The notes: generated by a model not told the origin, from the letters alone. A stretch of 64,000 nucleotides of DNA from Aselliscus stoliczkanus (GCA_033961575.1 CM066729.1:96475001-96539000), one strand, 5' to 3'; numbered from the stretch's first letter, positions 22,660 to 35,390 are shown. Numbers and translations: made by a program.

Positions 22660-25489
22660 ATTAGAGCAGAGGTCAAGACTATTGCCAGAGAGAAATTGAA
22701 CTCAATTCCCAATACAGCAAAGATAGCTATGAGTTTATAGCCCATGGGGTGGGGGAGGAATTAATGAATAAAAAAAGTATTAAAAGGAACAGATTAGATA
22801 CCAAGGGTAAGGAAATTCTTGCTAATGTGGTTTAAGGAGATTCTTAGTAAGGGCAGGCCAAGGAATTAGATACCAAGGATGGGGATGAGGAATTTGAGAA
22901 GACATCAAATATTGGGAAGTGTGGGGTTCTCTGTAAATGGATTTAGCAGGATTCTTTGTTAAAATTGGGCTAGCAGGCCAAGGACCAGGGAAACCAAAGT
23001 ATAGACCCAGTTGAGAAAAGGGGTCAGGGAAGCCTGACTAAGCTTTGATCAAGGACAGTCTTTATTAATCTGCTCTACCTGAAGCAGCAACAATGGAAAA
23101 AAAAAAAATCTCTACATACAGCCAAATGTTCCTTGTGGGAGACAAAATCACTTGTGATTAAAAACTTTCTAGAGAATCCTATTGGGCAATTATTTGCCCT
23201 AAAATTTTACTGCCCTAAAAGTTAGGATTTTTTTTTTTGTTTTTTTAAATCTATCATGACCATAGAATTTCAAAATTATAAAATGTAAAACAAGAGGAAG
23301 TGATTGCCACCATTTCATAGAGAGCTTTCAGAGTAAATAGGCTTTTTTTTGTTGTTCTATGCGATTTTTCTGCTAGAAGCAATGTTATTGGATATTTTGT
23401 CATTCACAATTTTGATGAGTTTTACCTGTGTTCTTTTCCAATAGCAGTAAAACCTAAAGGAATTTTAAAAGAGGAAAGTAAAAATCATTTTATAAATCAT
23501 AGTGATTGAAATCTATTCCATTTCCAAAGAGGCCATACCTGTATGTATTTTCTACTTCTGTGGTGAGCATTGCGAAGGGATTCTCAGGTGGTACAAATGA
23601 GTAGAAAATATTTGACCTATTAAAATGTTCACATTACAATTGTGTGTGCAAGTTACATATTTATTGGAATAATCTATATATGTGTGGCTATGTTCTAATA
23701 TATTGTACTTTATTTTTTATTTTTTAGGAGAATATTAAGATTCATCAGTTCTAATGGAATAGGCACTGCTTGCTACATTTCTACAATTACTATTTCTAAA
23801 AATGAGATATATTTTAACATATAAAATACACTTCTATTAACAAGCACTGTAATTAAATATTGAATATACTGGAAAACATATATATCATAGAAACAGATTT
23901 ATAAACAGGATAATTATAGTGTTAATTTAAAAGCAGGGTATTGAGCAGTCACATAAAAAATTGCAAATTCATTCACCTATTTTTTTCAGTCTTCATTTAA
24001 CATCACATATTCAATAAAATGCTTTGCAGCTTTCTTTGGTCTAAATGGTTACTTTCATCTTTATATTGTCAATGTAAACTGAAGAAACATTAATTTGGAA
24101 AGGATAATTTTCTTTGGTTTATACACTATATTGAAATTTGGGATTCTGACAACAACTTACATTACACATATGTTCACCCCAGTTAATTATCATGTATTTA
24201 AATGTGGAATCACTGTAGATGGTAATTAAAAAACTTGAGTTAAGATCAAAACCAGAAAAAACAAAACTCATGATTTGACTTTACAGAAGTCTTCCAAAAG
24301 AATATTTTCAAATACCAGGTAACTTCCCTGTAGATGAATAGCAAAGATCATTTTTTAAAATCATATTTTAAAAAACAAACACAAAATGGATTTTGAAATA
24401 GCCTATTGATGAACAAAAAATTTAACTATTAAAATGAATGGAACTTTAGTTAAGCAAGAGAGATTATTCTCATTTTAAGACATTTAATGATCATGTATCC
24501 AATTTAGTAATATTAATTTGATTTTTCGTTAGATTTTTCTTATACTTTAATTTCCTATTTGAAAGCAAAAACTAGGATCTAAGCTGAGTGTGTTATTGAA
24601 TTACCCAAAAGTTAAATACTGTACTTCAGCCTAGAATGGCTAGAAATTTCACTTTTAGAGCTATCTGGAGATAATATTTCAGTTATATCTCTTGGTCAAT
24701 AAAATTTTTTCTGTGTATAGAAATTACTGAAGACACACTTTTTATATCTGTGCTCTCTTCCTGTAATCCAGAAATTAACTCATAAAACAGTATCATTTTG
24801 TTAGTTAAAATATGTATTATTTGAGGAGTGAGAGCAACTATGTATATCTGGATAATGATCATTCAATATTATTTTTTTCTTTATTTTGGGGCCTTTTTGG
24901 TGCATTCTGAGTCATTTTCATGTATGGTTAGCATAAAAAAATCTTTTCCTCGGTGAGGAACTTTATATAATTTTTGTATGTCTCCAACAACCCTATCCTA
25001 AAGTGGATTTAGTAGTTTTTAGATGACACAGATCATCTAAGATATCACCAGTGTTGCAATGATAACAGAGATGGAATGGCACTGCCACATAAACAGCAAT
25101 GACTTCAACAGGTCCTTAAAAAATTTAAATCTTAAATGATGACTAATGATAGTGGCAATGTTTTGTTGTTGGTGGTGTTTATTTTGTTTTGCTTTGTTTT
25201 AATAATTCAATGGGATTGTCACATATTCCAATTTTAGATGAAGCAGAGTTAGTGACAATACTTAGTCATATGTCAGAGCCACATAGCTGGGTAGGACTAT
25301 AGAGCAGCTTGAGGCTCTTTATTTCTCATAATATAGCCAATATTATTGAAAATTATGCTGTGAATATGGCACTCTTCAAACCCAAATTCATAAAAGCTTC
25401 TTAAGAAGAAATTAATTGGTGAGCCTAGGAATATTTGTTCAGGTAATACACCTATTATATGTATTCTTTCTTATTTTAAATTAAATTTA
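22660..25489. other. Unassigned AT-rich sequence, no gene seen
   Basis: This is 2.8 kb of AT-rich sequence. The part at 25,180-25,320 resembles an antisense MIR core (cagagccacatagctgggta), but only over about 60 bp. No open frame of note is present. Confidence 0.35.
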
Positions 25490-26040
25490 TTCTTGTTCTT
25501 TTTTGAATATATATTGCATCCCAGTGATTCAAAAGAACATAATGTACTAATAAAAGCACATTGTGAAAATCATTCTCCTAGTTTTTCCCAAACTCCATAC
25601 ACCGTACTCAAAATAACTGCTGTTAGTGGTTTCTAATATTTCTTTTTAAAACTTTTTAATATATGTATAAGCAGAAACAAAAAAATCTTACTTTTCCATT
25701 ATGCTAAAAATATATGAATATCTACAGTTCTGTACTTTTTCATTTAACAATGTATTTTGGAGATGTTTCTATATAAGCTCATAAAAAATTCCTAATATAC
25801 TTATATCACTAAACAATGAGCTAAATAAAGTTGAAAATATGTCATTTCACATATGAGTTAAACATATCATAAAGATACATTCCTAGAAATGAGATTGCTT
25901 TGTCAAAATATATAACTATTTTTAATTTGTTCTTATTAGCAATCAACTCTTTATAAAGTTTGTACCAGTTAATAATTTCACCATCAGTATGAGTGCCTGT
26001 TTCTCCATGTCTCATTAACAGATTGTGTTGTCGTATTTAG
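25490..26040 (-). mobile_element. Old LINE-1 fragment (antisense, probable)
   Basis: Blocks such as 'acattcctagaaatgagatt' followed by 'gctttgtcaaaatatata', and 'gtttgtaccagttaataatt' followed by 'agtgcctgtttctccatg', are those of the antisense 3' part of old L1 families. It is much diverged. Confidence 0.65.
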
Positions 26041-27011
26041 AGATTCTTTTCTTTTTTTTTTTGAAACATTTAGGAGAAGTTTGGGCTAAATATACAGTCT
26101 TTGGTGACATTTTCTTCCTTGAGGCTATCTTTTCCAGGTGTTATGCCACATTCTTTTGTCATTGAATATTGTGAAAAAAACACCTCAGTCCCAACTGAAT
26201 TACTTTCCCCTCTCAAAAAGACATTTCTTTTTTCAGCCAAATGGTGTTCCCTTTCTTTATGTAGATTTTAATTCTTTCTAATTGTATAGATTTATTATTG
26301 TTGTATTTTAAATTATATTTATTTCCATTATTTTTGTTTATGTCTTTCATAGCACATTATACATATTTTATATCTTTTGCCTGTCTGCTAAATCTGTTAT
26401 GTATTCTCTTATCCTCATTGAACACTTGTTTTACTTCCATTGCCTTCTGCTTTTTTTTCTCTTTTTCATTCTTTGTGTCTCTTACTCTGTTATCTATAGG
26501 ACCTTTGGTTTGTGCTTCTTTTAAATTTGTCTTCATATCTGTGATGCTGTGGTTAATTTTTCCTGCTTCCTTCCTGCATTCTGCCTATATTCCCATATGT
26601 TCTACTTCATCTTTTTATCCTCTAGTCCCTGAAAGTTTGTTTATTTCTGTATTGTGGCCTTCTTTCAGCAACATTATTTGTTTGCTAAGGTTTTGTTGTT
26701 GTTGTTGTTGTTTTTGTTGTTTATTTATTCATGGGAAAATATATAGCCAAATTTCTACTGTCTCTGTGGCAATATTTTTTTTCTGGGAGGTTGCTATGCT
26801 TTTTATTTTCTTGTTTTAGTTATGATGCTTTTGAAAATATAGTATGTAATTTACTTTATTCATCATTATTCATCACGGACATGTAAATATACCTGCTCTA
26901 ACTATTTTTATTAGTTTCCTGCATGTAGAAAGTGGTCCTATAGATAGGAAAGTTTCTATACATCAAGGTTTCACTCTGCCTCTACTACCATAGAGGCAGA
27001 TTTTATTCCTT
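26041..27011. other. Unassigned T-rich sequence
   Basis: A plus-strand frame of 173 codons (26298-26819) is almost wholly Phe/Leu/Ser/Cys. The DNA is T-rich on this strand, a known source of chance hydrophobic frames. It includes a (TTG)n run near 26695-26720. No domain or neighbour supports a gene. Confidence 0.4.
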
Positions 27012-27734
27012 TTCTTTTTTTTTTTTTATTAGTTTCAGGTGCACAACACAATGCAACAGCCATACTCCCCATCCCCCAAAGTGACAATCCCTCTCCCCCA
27101 GTCCTCCACCCCACTCCTCCCCATATCATACATATCTACCACAATTCCCCCGAACCCCCTCAATAGTATACTCCACATCCTGTGACCATCTACGTATTCA
27201 GTTACAGTCGGCATACAATAATGTACAACATCAGCTTCAGGTATACAGTGCAGCGACCAAGCATCCACTCCATCCATGAAGTGGTCTCCCCAACAAGACA
27301 TGTGACCATCTGACATGCCACAAAACCTTCACGACACTATTATATTCCCCGAACTGTGTCCCACATCCCTGTGGCAACATTGCAGTTGTCCATCCATGCC
27401 GTCCAATCCCTTCCCCTTCCCCCACTCCACCCCCCTCCCAACCAGCAACCCCCAGCCCCTTCTCTACATCCTTGAGTCTGTTTACTTTGCTCACTCATCC
27501 AGTCCCTCAGACTCCACACATAAGCGAGATCACACCGCACCCATCTCTCTCCTACCGACCCACCCCACCCAACATAATAGTCTCTTCACAACATTATCAA
27601 TTACATTCCCAGAACTGCCCCCATATCCCTGCGGCAACATTGTAGTCACCCACTTATGCTGTCCAAAACCTTCCTCCTCTCCCTCACCCCCACTCCCTCC
27701 CAGCCAGCAACCATCAGTTTTTCCTTTATATCTG

Positions 27735-28330
27735 CTTGATATGAGTTCAATCTTCTTAAATTTACTGAGACTTGTTTTGTGGCCTACTGTGGTCTATCTT
27801 GGAAAATGTCCCAAGTGTACTTGAGAAGAATGTATATTCTGTTTTTTCAGGGTGAAATGCTCCAAAAATATCAATGAGGTCCAGCTGGTCTAAAGAGTCA
27901 TTTAAGGCCCCTCTTTCTGTGTTGATTTTCTGTCTAAAGTGTCTGTCCATTGGTGACAATGGGGTGTTGAAGTCCCCTACTATGATGGTGTTACTGTTGA
28001 TCTCTGTCTTTATGTCTGTCAAAATCTGTTATATGTAATTAGGAGTTCCTATGTTGGGTGCATAGATGTTTATTAGGGTTATAGTGCCCTTCTTTGTCTT
28101 TTATTGTAGTCATTTTAAAGTCTATTTTGTCCAAAATAAGTATTGGTACTCCAGCTTTTTTTTTTCTCATTTCCATTTGCATGAAATACCTTATTCCATC
28201 TGTAAACAGCATATACATGGGTCCTATTTTCTTATCCACTCAGCCACTCTCTGTCTTTTGATTGGAGCATTTAGCCTATTCGCATTTAAAATGATTATTG
28301 ATAGGTGCATATGTATTGCCAGTTTTTTAT
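27735..28330 (-). pseudogene. L1 ORF2 remnant, endonuclease part only
   Basis: The minus strand encodes pieces of the L1 ORF2 endonuclease domain. A fragment at 27762-28022 contains the conserved VGDFNTPLS motif, and a second piece at 28039-28239 is in another frame. The start codon region near 28320 is degraded, and frameshifts separate the pieces. The protein would be the apurinic-type endonuclease that nicks target DNA. Compared with the full-length copy, everything downstream of the endonuclease is absent, so the copy is dead. Confidence 0.85.
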
Positions 28331-29244
28331 TTGTATTCCTGGTCTTCCTGGGTTAGCTTGTTTATCCCTTTCTTTTGTTTAAAAAGGCCTTTTAACATTT
28401 CTTGCAATGCTGGCTTGGTGGTAATGAATTCCTTAAGCTTATTCTTTTCTGAGAAGCTCTTTATTTCTCCTTCAATTTTAAGTGATTGCCATGCTGGGTG
28501 GAGCAATCTTGGTTGTAGGCCTTTATTTTGTGCCACTTTGAATATCTCCTGCCACTCCCTTCTGGTCTGCAGAGTTTCTGTAGACAAGTCAGCTGTTAGT
28601 CTAACAGGAGTTCCGTTGTATGTAACCTGCTGTCTTTCTCTTGCAGCCTCTAGGATTCTGTCACTGTCTTTAACCTTTGCCATTTTAACTATGATGTGTC
28701 TTGGTGTGGACCTGTTTGGGTTCAGCTTGTTTGGAATCCTCTGCACTTCCTGGGCATGTATGTTGATTTCCTTCACCAGGGTAGGGATGCTTTCAGTCAT
28801 TATTTTTTCAAATACATTCTTGACCCCTTCCTTCTTCTCTTCTCCTTCTGGTATTCCTATGATGCAAAGTGGTTGCACTTCATCTTGTCCCATAGGGCTC
28901 TTAAACTATTTTCATTGTTTTTTATACTTTGGTCTTTTTTCTGCTAACTGGGTGATTTCTGCTATTTTTTTCTTCCAAATCGCTGATCCGCTCCTCTGCT
29001 TCATCTACTCTACTGGTGATTCCTTTGAGTGTGTTCTTCATTGCAGTTATTGTATTCTTTAGTTCTAACTGGTTGTTTTTTATGATTTTTCTATCCTTCC
29101 TTATGTCCTCACTAAGTTAAACATTCTTATCATCAGTGTTCTAAACTCTGTCTCTGAAAGGTTGGATCCCTCTGTTTCATTTGGTTCTATTTCTAGAGGT
29201 TTCTTCTGACCTTTTACTTGTGACATGTTTTTTTGTTTCCTCAT
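28327..29244 (-). pseudogene. L1 ORF1 pseudogene (RNA-binding chaperone)
   Basis: The N-terminus (MRKQKNMSQVKGQKK...SETEFRTLMIRMF) lies at about 29101-29244. The coiled-coil region at 28894-29100 is broken. The 188-codon C-terminal part at 28327-28893 is open and holds the RRM-like and C-terminal domains (motifs GIPEGEE, RPTPRHIIVKMA-like and FITTKPALQEMLKGL). ORF1p normally trimerises through the coiled coil and coats L1 RNA. The break in the coiled coil makes this copy non-functional. Antisense frames of 254 and 96 codons here are shadows. Confidence 0.88.
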
Positions 29245-29289
29245 TCTGGCTGTCGCTCTGGGATTGCTTTGATGTATTAGGTAGATCAC

Positions 29290-30257
29290 CAGGAGAGCCC
29301 TGGCTGGATCACAGAGACATACAGCTCACAGCCCAACACTCCTAGGAAAACTCCCAGTCTCAGCCTGTACCAATCAGCCGCTCGCAGATCAGGCAGAGCA
29401 GCCCAAAAACCAATCACCAGCCTGGCAACTCCACAAGCGCAGTGTGGAGAGCGGGACCCCAGGCGGCTTATGCACTCCCCCGTCTCAGTGAGCAGCCTGT
29501 TGGATTCGGAGCACGCCCACTAGGCGTTCCCCTGGCAATGCAGCACAAGCCAATCAGATGGTGGGGATCCAAGGCTGCATGCACACACACACACATACAC
29601 GCACTTTTGAACCAATACCACCAGACCAATGATGTCCCAGACCTGATCCTCTGTGGGAGGGCCCAACCCTGACAAAATGGCAACCCTCCTGTACACCACT
29701 CACGTGCATGCTCCACTCCAGGGAAACAATAGTCCAAAAACCTCCAGCCTTTGCACGAAACATGCCCAGTTCAGTCCGTCCCCGCAGGCTCCTGGGCCCG
29801 GCTCACACAACTACTCCCTCCACCAGGAACCAGGCAAGTGCTCACCGGTGAGCAAGCCAGTGCGCCAGCCCCACTGATTCTCCAGCTGCTCTTAGCCTCA
29901 CCGAGCTGAGCAAAGAGAGTCCTCACTAATTTACTGCCAGCTATCTTAGAACTCCTCTTCCCGGCAAAGGAACTCTGGGCTGGTGACCTTGGTGTGTGGC
30001 CGGAGGGTCTCTCCCCCAACCAGAGAAGCCTTCCCAATGCTGGGCCTCCCTCACAGGGCTCGCCCTCTCTCATCTCTGCCCGTCCTACCAGACCTGATGT
30101 GGCCTCCTCTTTAAGTTCTTCGTTTAGTGGTTCTGTTCATCTAGTGTTACGGGGACCTCTAGGGTTGAATGCTGTATAATTTGTCTGTAATTTTGGTGTG
30201 ATCCTGGGAGGTAGTTAGCACAGCGTCTGTCTATTCCAACATTTTACCAGAAGTCCC
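29290..30257 (-). promoter_or_regulatory. L1 5' UTR (promoter region), GC-rich type
   Basis: This is about 970 bp upstream of ORF1 on the minus strand, GC-rich, with a short CA tract (29581-29596). The 5' terminus on the minus strand reads near 'gggacttctggtaaaatgtt'. It shows no tandem monomers and no visible similarity to the 5' UTR of the L1 at 48-55 kb, so the two belong to different subfamilies. Promoter function is inferred from its position. Confidence 0.65.
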
Positions 30258-31619
30258 TCTTCTTTTTTTTTTTTTTTTTTTTTTTTGAAAGCTTGTAAGA
30301 GTTTATGTGAGCAAAACTTACATTAATTTCTGGTAAGCAAAATCTCAGTGGATTTAGAAAATGTTCCCAGATTTTATTCTTTGTGGTTTATTGTACAGCT
30401 CTAAATCATGAGCCAAATCACTTGCAGGAGAGCTTTGTCTGCCTTTGTCACCTACCCTAGTTCTCACATTTCTTATTCAAATCAGGAAATAAACATTGAC
30501 AAAATGTATTTTTTTTCTGGAATTTTCTGAAATAAAATGTCCCTGGTCCTTATTGTCATTAGCCATGCTATTCACCTTGTTCTCTCATGTAGCTTGTACC
30601 CAATTTTCAATATTTTGGTAGCATTTACACATAACTTGGAATCAGTGGATTACATCTGCTTTCTAGTTTCATTTAAAAAGGAGTTTGTAAGGTTGTTTTT
30701 CTCCTTATGTTGATGGTTGTAGTTTTTGCTTTCAAGGATTTTCATGAGGAAAAGTAAACACTGACTTACATGGCCATGTCCAGGCTTGATATCTCACCTA
30801 AATTTCTATTTTAAATTGTTTTCTGTTCTTCTCAGACATCTATCTGCATCTTCTTCATATTACATGAGTTCTCTCTCAGTAAATACTTACAAAACTACTT
30901 TATAAAGAAAATTGAAACCACAAGACCAGATACATACAGATTTCAGTTACTATATCCAGATTCCAGAATACCTGGATCTCAGTTTTCACAATCACTACTT
31001 AAGGACAATAACTCCTGCTGTGCTCTAGATTTAATGTTCTCTTCATCCTTGAATACACCCAACTTTATTGCATCAAGAAATTTGTCAGTTATTCTTTCTG
31101 TGCTGTGTGTGTTCATTCTTTTGGCTGCATTCTTTCATTAGCATTGAGTTTAATTTCCAGCTATTCTCCTATTGTTCAGCATCTGTCTTCTCCTCACCAT
31201 TATAGCCAAATTCCCCAAATAGTTGTCTATATTTCATGATTTCATATTACTGGAGGGTGGGGAAGAGAGAAAGAGAGAGACAGAGAGATTTCAAAGAATT
31301 AGCTTATGTGATTATAAGACCGGTAAGTCACAAATTTGTAGAATAGGCAGGGAGGTCCACAACTCCATAGCAAGGGTTGATGTTGTATATTAGGTTTGAA
31401 GTCCAACCCACCATTATCTCTCACATGCACTACTGTTGTAACATCTTAGCTGGTTACAGTAACATCACCTTAATTTTTTTGTCTACCCCCAACCAGAAGT
31501 GTTGCTTATCACACAGTCTGATAATACCACTCCCCAGCAAAAACACTATCTTTGTAGAATAAAGACTAATATAGCTTAAATTTGCCCAATTATCTGAGTT
31601 CTATTACCTTTTTAGCATC
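30258..31619. other. Unassigned sequence, possible old repeat
   Basis: After a T-tract (30263-30285) there is no clear element until 31240-31400. There 'gagagacagagagatttcaa' and 'ataggcagggaggtccacaa' resemble an old mammalian repeat that I cannot name with confidence. Confidence 0.3.
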
Positions 31620-31634
31620 AATTAGCCCATTCTT

Positions 31635-32072
31635 CGGTCCAACCGAGTGGCACGTTGGTTAAGAGCTGGCTTGGGACGCCAGCGGTCCAGGTTCGGATCC
31701 CACACATGAGGGCCAGTGACACTGTCCTCTACAGCAAAGATGGTGAACAGCTTGACCTGGAGTTGGGCTGCTTGAGTCCCAGTGATGGTGTAGACTACAG
31801 AGCCTGCTGCAGTGGGCTGCCACTGTAGCCTATCTATAGTATGTGGCCAACAGCCAGCATAAGCAGCTGGCAGCCGGTGTGAGCTGCCAATAGCCACTGT
31901 GAGCGGCCATCCAGAGGCTGGTGACCGATCTGCCTCACCCCAGAAGAGCGCAATGATAATAACAATTTGGGCCAGTGAAACAACGTCCTCCACAACTAGA
32001 CTGAAGAACAAAAGGATAGCAACTTGTCTGTTCCCCTCCCCCAATTCCCCAATAAAAATCTTTAAAAAAAAA
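31635..32072 (+). mobile_element. Long composite tRNA-derived SINE with 15-bp TSD
   Basis: It has the same architecture as the copy at 10357: a Ser-tRNA-like head (ggtccaaccgagtggcacgt, B box 'aggttcggatccc', 'cacacatgagggccagtg'), about 260 bp of imperfect GC-rich middle, then 'ctccacaactagactgaag' and 'ccccaattccccaataaaa'. The 15-bp direct repeat attagcccattcttc at 31620-31634 recurs with one difference after the A-tract (about 32073). A 157-codon minus-strand frame is a by-product of the repeat. Confidence 0.95.
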
Positions 32073-32199
32073 TTAGCCCACTCTTCAACTGGCATTTTGT
32101 TCTCTAATCATACTGGCCTTATTTTCTTATCTAATTTACTTTGTACTTACTTGTCTCAGAGCTTCCAAATACACTGTTACCTGTGACTTCTATGCTCTC

Positions 32200-32500
32200 C
32201 AATTCCATCCTGTACCTGGAAATTTTCCCTTTATCATATAACCAGTAATTTAGGATATTCACTTTCTGCATTCATTTTCTTTTCTTCATAACATTTACTA
32301 CAGTTTGTAGTTTTATGTTGCATGCATTTTTCTTTTTTGTGTGTTCACTACTTCCACTACTCTATGAGCTCAGGAAAGTAGAATATCTTTTTATTTACCA
32401 CTACTCTCCTAATACATTAAGTAGAATATAGTATGTAATTGGTGTGTAACAAATTACCTGGAATGGAGAAATGAGGGAATAAACAAATAAATGAATGATC
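32200..32500 (+). mobile_element. L2 LINE 3' fragment (probable)
   Basis: The pattern 'actctatgagctcaggaaag', 'aatatctttttatttacc' and the final 'ggaataaacaaataaatgaa' fits the 3' end of L2. It is strongly diverged. Confidence 0.6.
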
Positions 32501-35164
32501 TGTGCCTTGTAACTAGAGAAAGTCTTTAACAAACTTTCCCAAAGCACAAGAGGAAAATCAGTGTAACTTATTCTGGATCCAAAAAATTTACACGAAAGGC
32601 ATTAAAAGTAGCTAATTAGCCAGCATGTATTTAAACAGATAATGAATAATCATGAAACTATATAGACTATAAGTATTCAAGTCTAGGTATAATTTGTAGG
32701 ATCAATGAGAACAGTGAAATTTTGTATAACAATAATATCCAACTTGTGTAATGAGCAATCCCTTGATACGTTGCTAGGGGATAGGATGCCAAAGGTTTTA
32801 GTAGCTGAAGCTTGACAACTACAAATGTTTCTTGGTAAAAATATATCATAAAACATTATTTCTGTAGTCAAAAGACCTATTTTCATATCTCAGTGCAATT
32901 TTTATCCAATATATAAAACTGAGTCAGTTATTCATACTTTTTGAATATCCATTTATTGTTCACTACAAGGTCATGTGAGATTAAGATACTTTGAGATATC
33001 TGTTTTTCTCAAATTGTTAATACTTAAGCTAGAACATTATTTTCAAGATTTTAGGAGTTCTATAATTTTGATGATACGATGATTATGGGAAGAGTGTAAG
33101 ATGAGATAAAAGAAAGCTAATACATTTGATATCACATTTATAGTGCTAATAAAAATACTGTTCAGTAGACAATCCAATGGTTTAATGAGTCATTTTTCTT
33201 TTGTCATTGACACTTAACCGTGTTTCCTTCCCCTATTGACTCCCTGACAGCTGAGAGTTTTGAGTGCAGTTGGATCAAATACTCTTAAATTGTTCTTTTG
33301 ACCTAAATGTATTCTTTCCCCTTATCTTTACCAACCCACACATGAGTTTTCAGTTTTTTGATGTTTTCTTTGTTTTTATTCTGATCTCACAGTATTGTTG
33401 TATTTGGGTGGTTTTGTCATAAGTTGACTAAAGCCTATTTTGGCAGTAGGTTTAATATTAGAATTAAACATGGGAAATATGAAATCAAACTCAATTCTCA
33501 AATTCATGGTTGATATTCATCTTATCATGATAAGACTGACAATCAGTTTATTTTGTTTCCTCCAAAGCCAAAACCAATCAGACGCTCTACAATTACATGC
33601 ATTCCTGATTCACTTCATTGACTATGGGTAAAAGGTGTTCCATGACATCGAATTTGCTAATATGAAGTTGTCTAGCATGTCAAAGACTTAAGGAGATAAG
33701 AGTCTTTCGTTATGACAGTAATAACATAAAACTTCGTCACAATTGTTTTAGCCACACTGTGCTGTCAGAGCTGTTCTTACCACCAAATGAAAGAGAATGC
33801 TGCTTTAGCATGTAAGAATGTTATAATGGGTTACCAAGTCATATCACCTTAGAAGCTTTAGAGCTTATGTTTTAGGGCTAAAATGGCCTAATATAATTTA
33901 CATAGGAAAAGAAAAAGCAAACAAATGGAGTATTATCTAGATATTTTGAACCAGGGTATATAATTGCATGGACAAAAAGCATCAGCACATCAATTGCTAA
34001 TGTATTCATATTCTGTCTGTATTGTTCCATTTTACCTGGATGCAAGGTTCTACGTTTTGGACTGAAAAATTTATATATGTCCATTACATTAAGCCTATAT
34101 AAACTAAATTTAAGATAATACTAAACTAATGTGAAATAAAAATAATTATTTTATGCTTATATAATTTTATGTAGGAAGAAGAATGTAAATGCTTAAAATT
34201 ATATCCAAAAAAATATGCCATGTTTGTATTATGATTACTAATTTTTTACTGATGGAGATAATTTAGACTCCAAACTTTTAGGATCAGAGATTTCTTAATG
34301 CACTAATCATAGCCAGATATACAGAATTAGTTTTACATGAATTCTTCCACAAAGTTAGGTACTTAGAAAAGTTAAGTTAGCTCTTTCAGGCTATTAGAGA
34401 CCATTTAGAAAATCACCACTTCTTGACAATAGTGGAAAAGGTCCATGCCTTATGTGACTGGAAAGAGTGGCAGAAGCATGCACAAAGAGAATATTGATCC
34501 CCCTGGGAAATTAAGGGCAAAAACACTAATGAGTCAGATTAGATTGTGGGCGGTCAGTTACAATTGGAATATGAATTTTTAAATGAAAACCAAATTACTG
34601 TGTTCTATTAGCACCTACTGAAACAAGTGAACTGAAAAAACAAAAACAAAAAAGCAAACCAAAACCTTACACTGACCAGAAAGAGAGTGATAAAGGATTA
34701 AACCAAAGTATACATTAGTTGGTAACTGGTTATAGAACTATTGATACATAATATGTAGCTATATGTATATGTAGGTATGGACAGTAAAAGAAAGTAGGCA
34801 ACACTAGTGACAAAAGAAGCTCTTTAACCTTTCAAACTGGAATATTTTTTTCTGTAAGTCTAATAAAACTTAAAAGAGAGAATGTAAGATCTATGCTTTA
34901 CTTAGAAAGGTAGAAGAATTTTAGAATGCTTTACAGTTGTCAAATGTATTTTTTGAATTATTTGTCAATTATAAGATTACCTTTTTCCAGAATCAGCCAG
35001 CCATTCGTGAGCACATTTTATACATGTTAGAAAATTTAGTTCATATTTTTAAATTTCAATTTGATGAAAATCATACCCTTCTGAGCTCGTGTTCATATAT
35101 CAACATATTGTCATCTTTTGCCCATTCTTTCTATGTAGAGAATGCTCTTTTCCCACATTATTTT
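32501..35164. other. Unassigned AT-rich sequence, no gene seen
   Basis: This is 2.7 kb without a recognised element. Short overlapping frames (32667-32886, 33440-33631, 33878-34084, 34937-35173) lack domains. Confidence 0.4.
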
Positions 35165-35390
35165 TTTGCATAATCATTCCATGTCCTTCGGATCTTAATG
35201 CAAATATCACTTTTCCAAAGAAACTACCTCTGTGTGTCAAATTTAGATTAACTTTTCCTGTAACAATCTCTCATTTTAATCTTGAGTTTTTCCTTCAGTG
35301 CTTATTGTAATTTGTGATCATATACACATGGCATGTGCTCAATAATTACCTACGTAATAAATTAAAAAATGAAAGAATATAGAAGTTTAA
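35165..35390 (+). mobile_element. L2 LINE 3' fragment (probable)
   Basis: 'gcaaatatcacttttccaaa' with 'gaaactacctctgtgtg', followed by 'tggcatgtgctcaataatta', is the usual L2 3' order. It is much diverged. Confidence 0.6.

Larger units (their letters stand above)
27012..30257 (-). mobile_element. LINE-1, 5' complete but internally rearranged
   Basis: Reading on the plus strand: a T-tract, an L1 3' UTR and the very end of ORF2 (27033-27590); a second copy of part of the 3' UTR (about 27590-27735); a jump into the ORF2 endonuclease region (27735-28330); ORF1 (28330-29245); and a GC-rich 5' UTR to about 30257, where a second T-tract begins. The reverse transcriptase and C-terminal parts of ORF2 are missing. 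The segment 27033-27715 has a different substitution character from the rest (many T-to-C changes on this strand). A 'tctttttttt'-type repeat at both ends may be the TSD, but low complexity makes this uncertain. Confidence 0.85.

Noticed and set aside
26298..26819. 173-codon hydrophobic frame
   Set aside because: T-rich DNA, low-complexity Phe/Leu/Ser/Cys composition, no domain, no gene context; judged a chance frame.
27315..27824. 169-codon Pro/Ser-rich plus-strand frame
   Set aside because: It lies antisense to the L1 3' UTR; its length comes from the C-rich composition.
28298..29062. 254-codon plus-strand frame, longest non-L1 frame of the window
   Set aside because: It is the exact antisense of the L1 ORF1 coding region, which has the recognisable domains on the minus strand.
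31622..32095. 157-codon minus-strand frame
   Set aside because: It coincides with a SINE bounded by a 15-bp target duplication.
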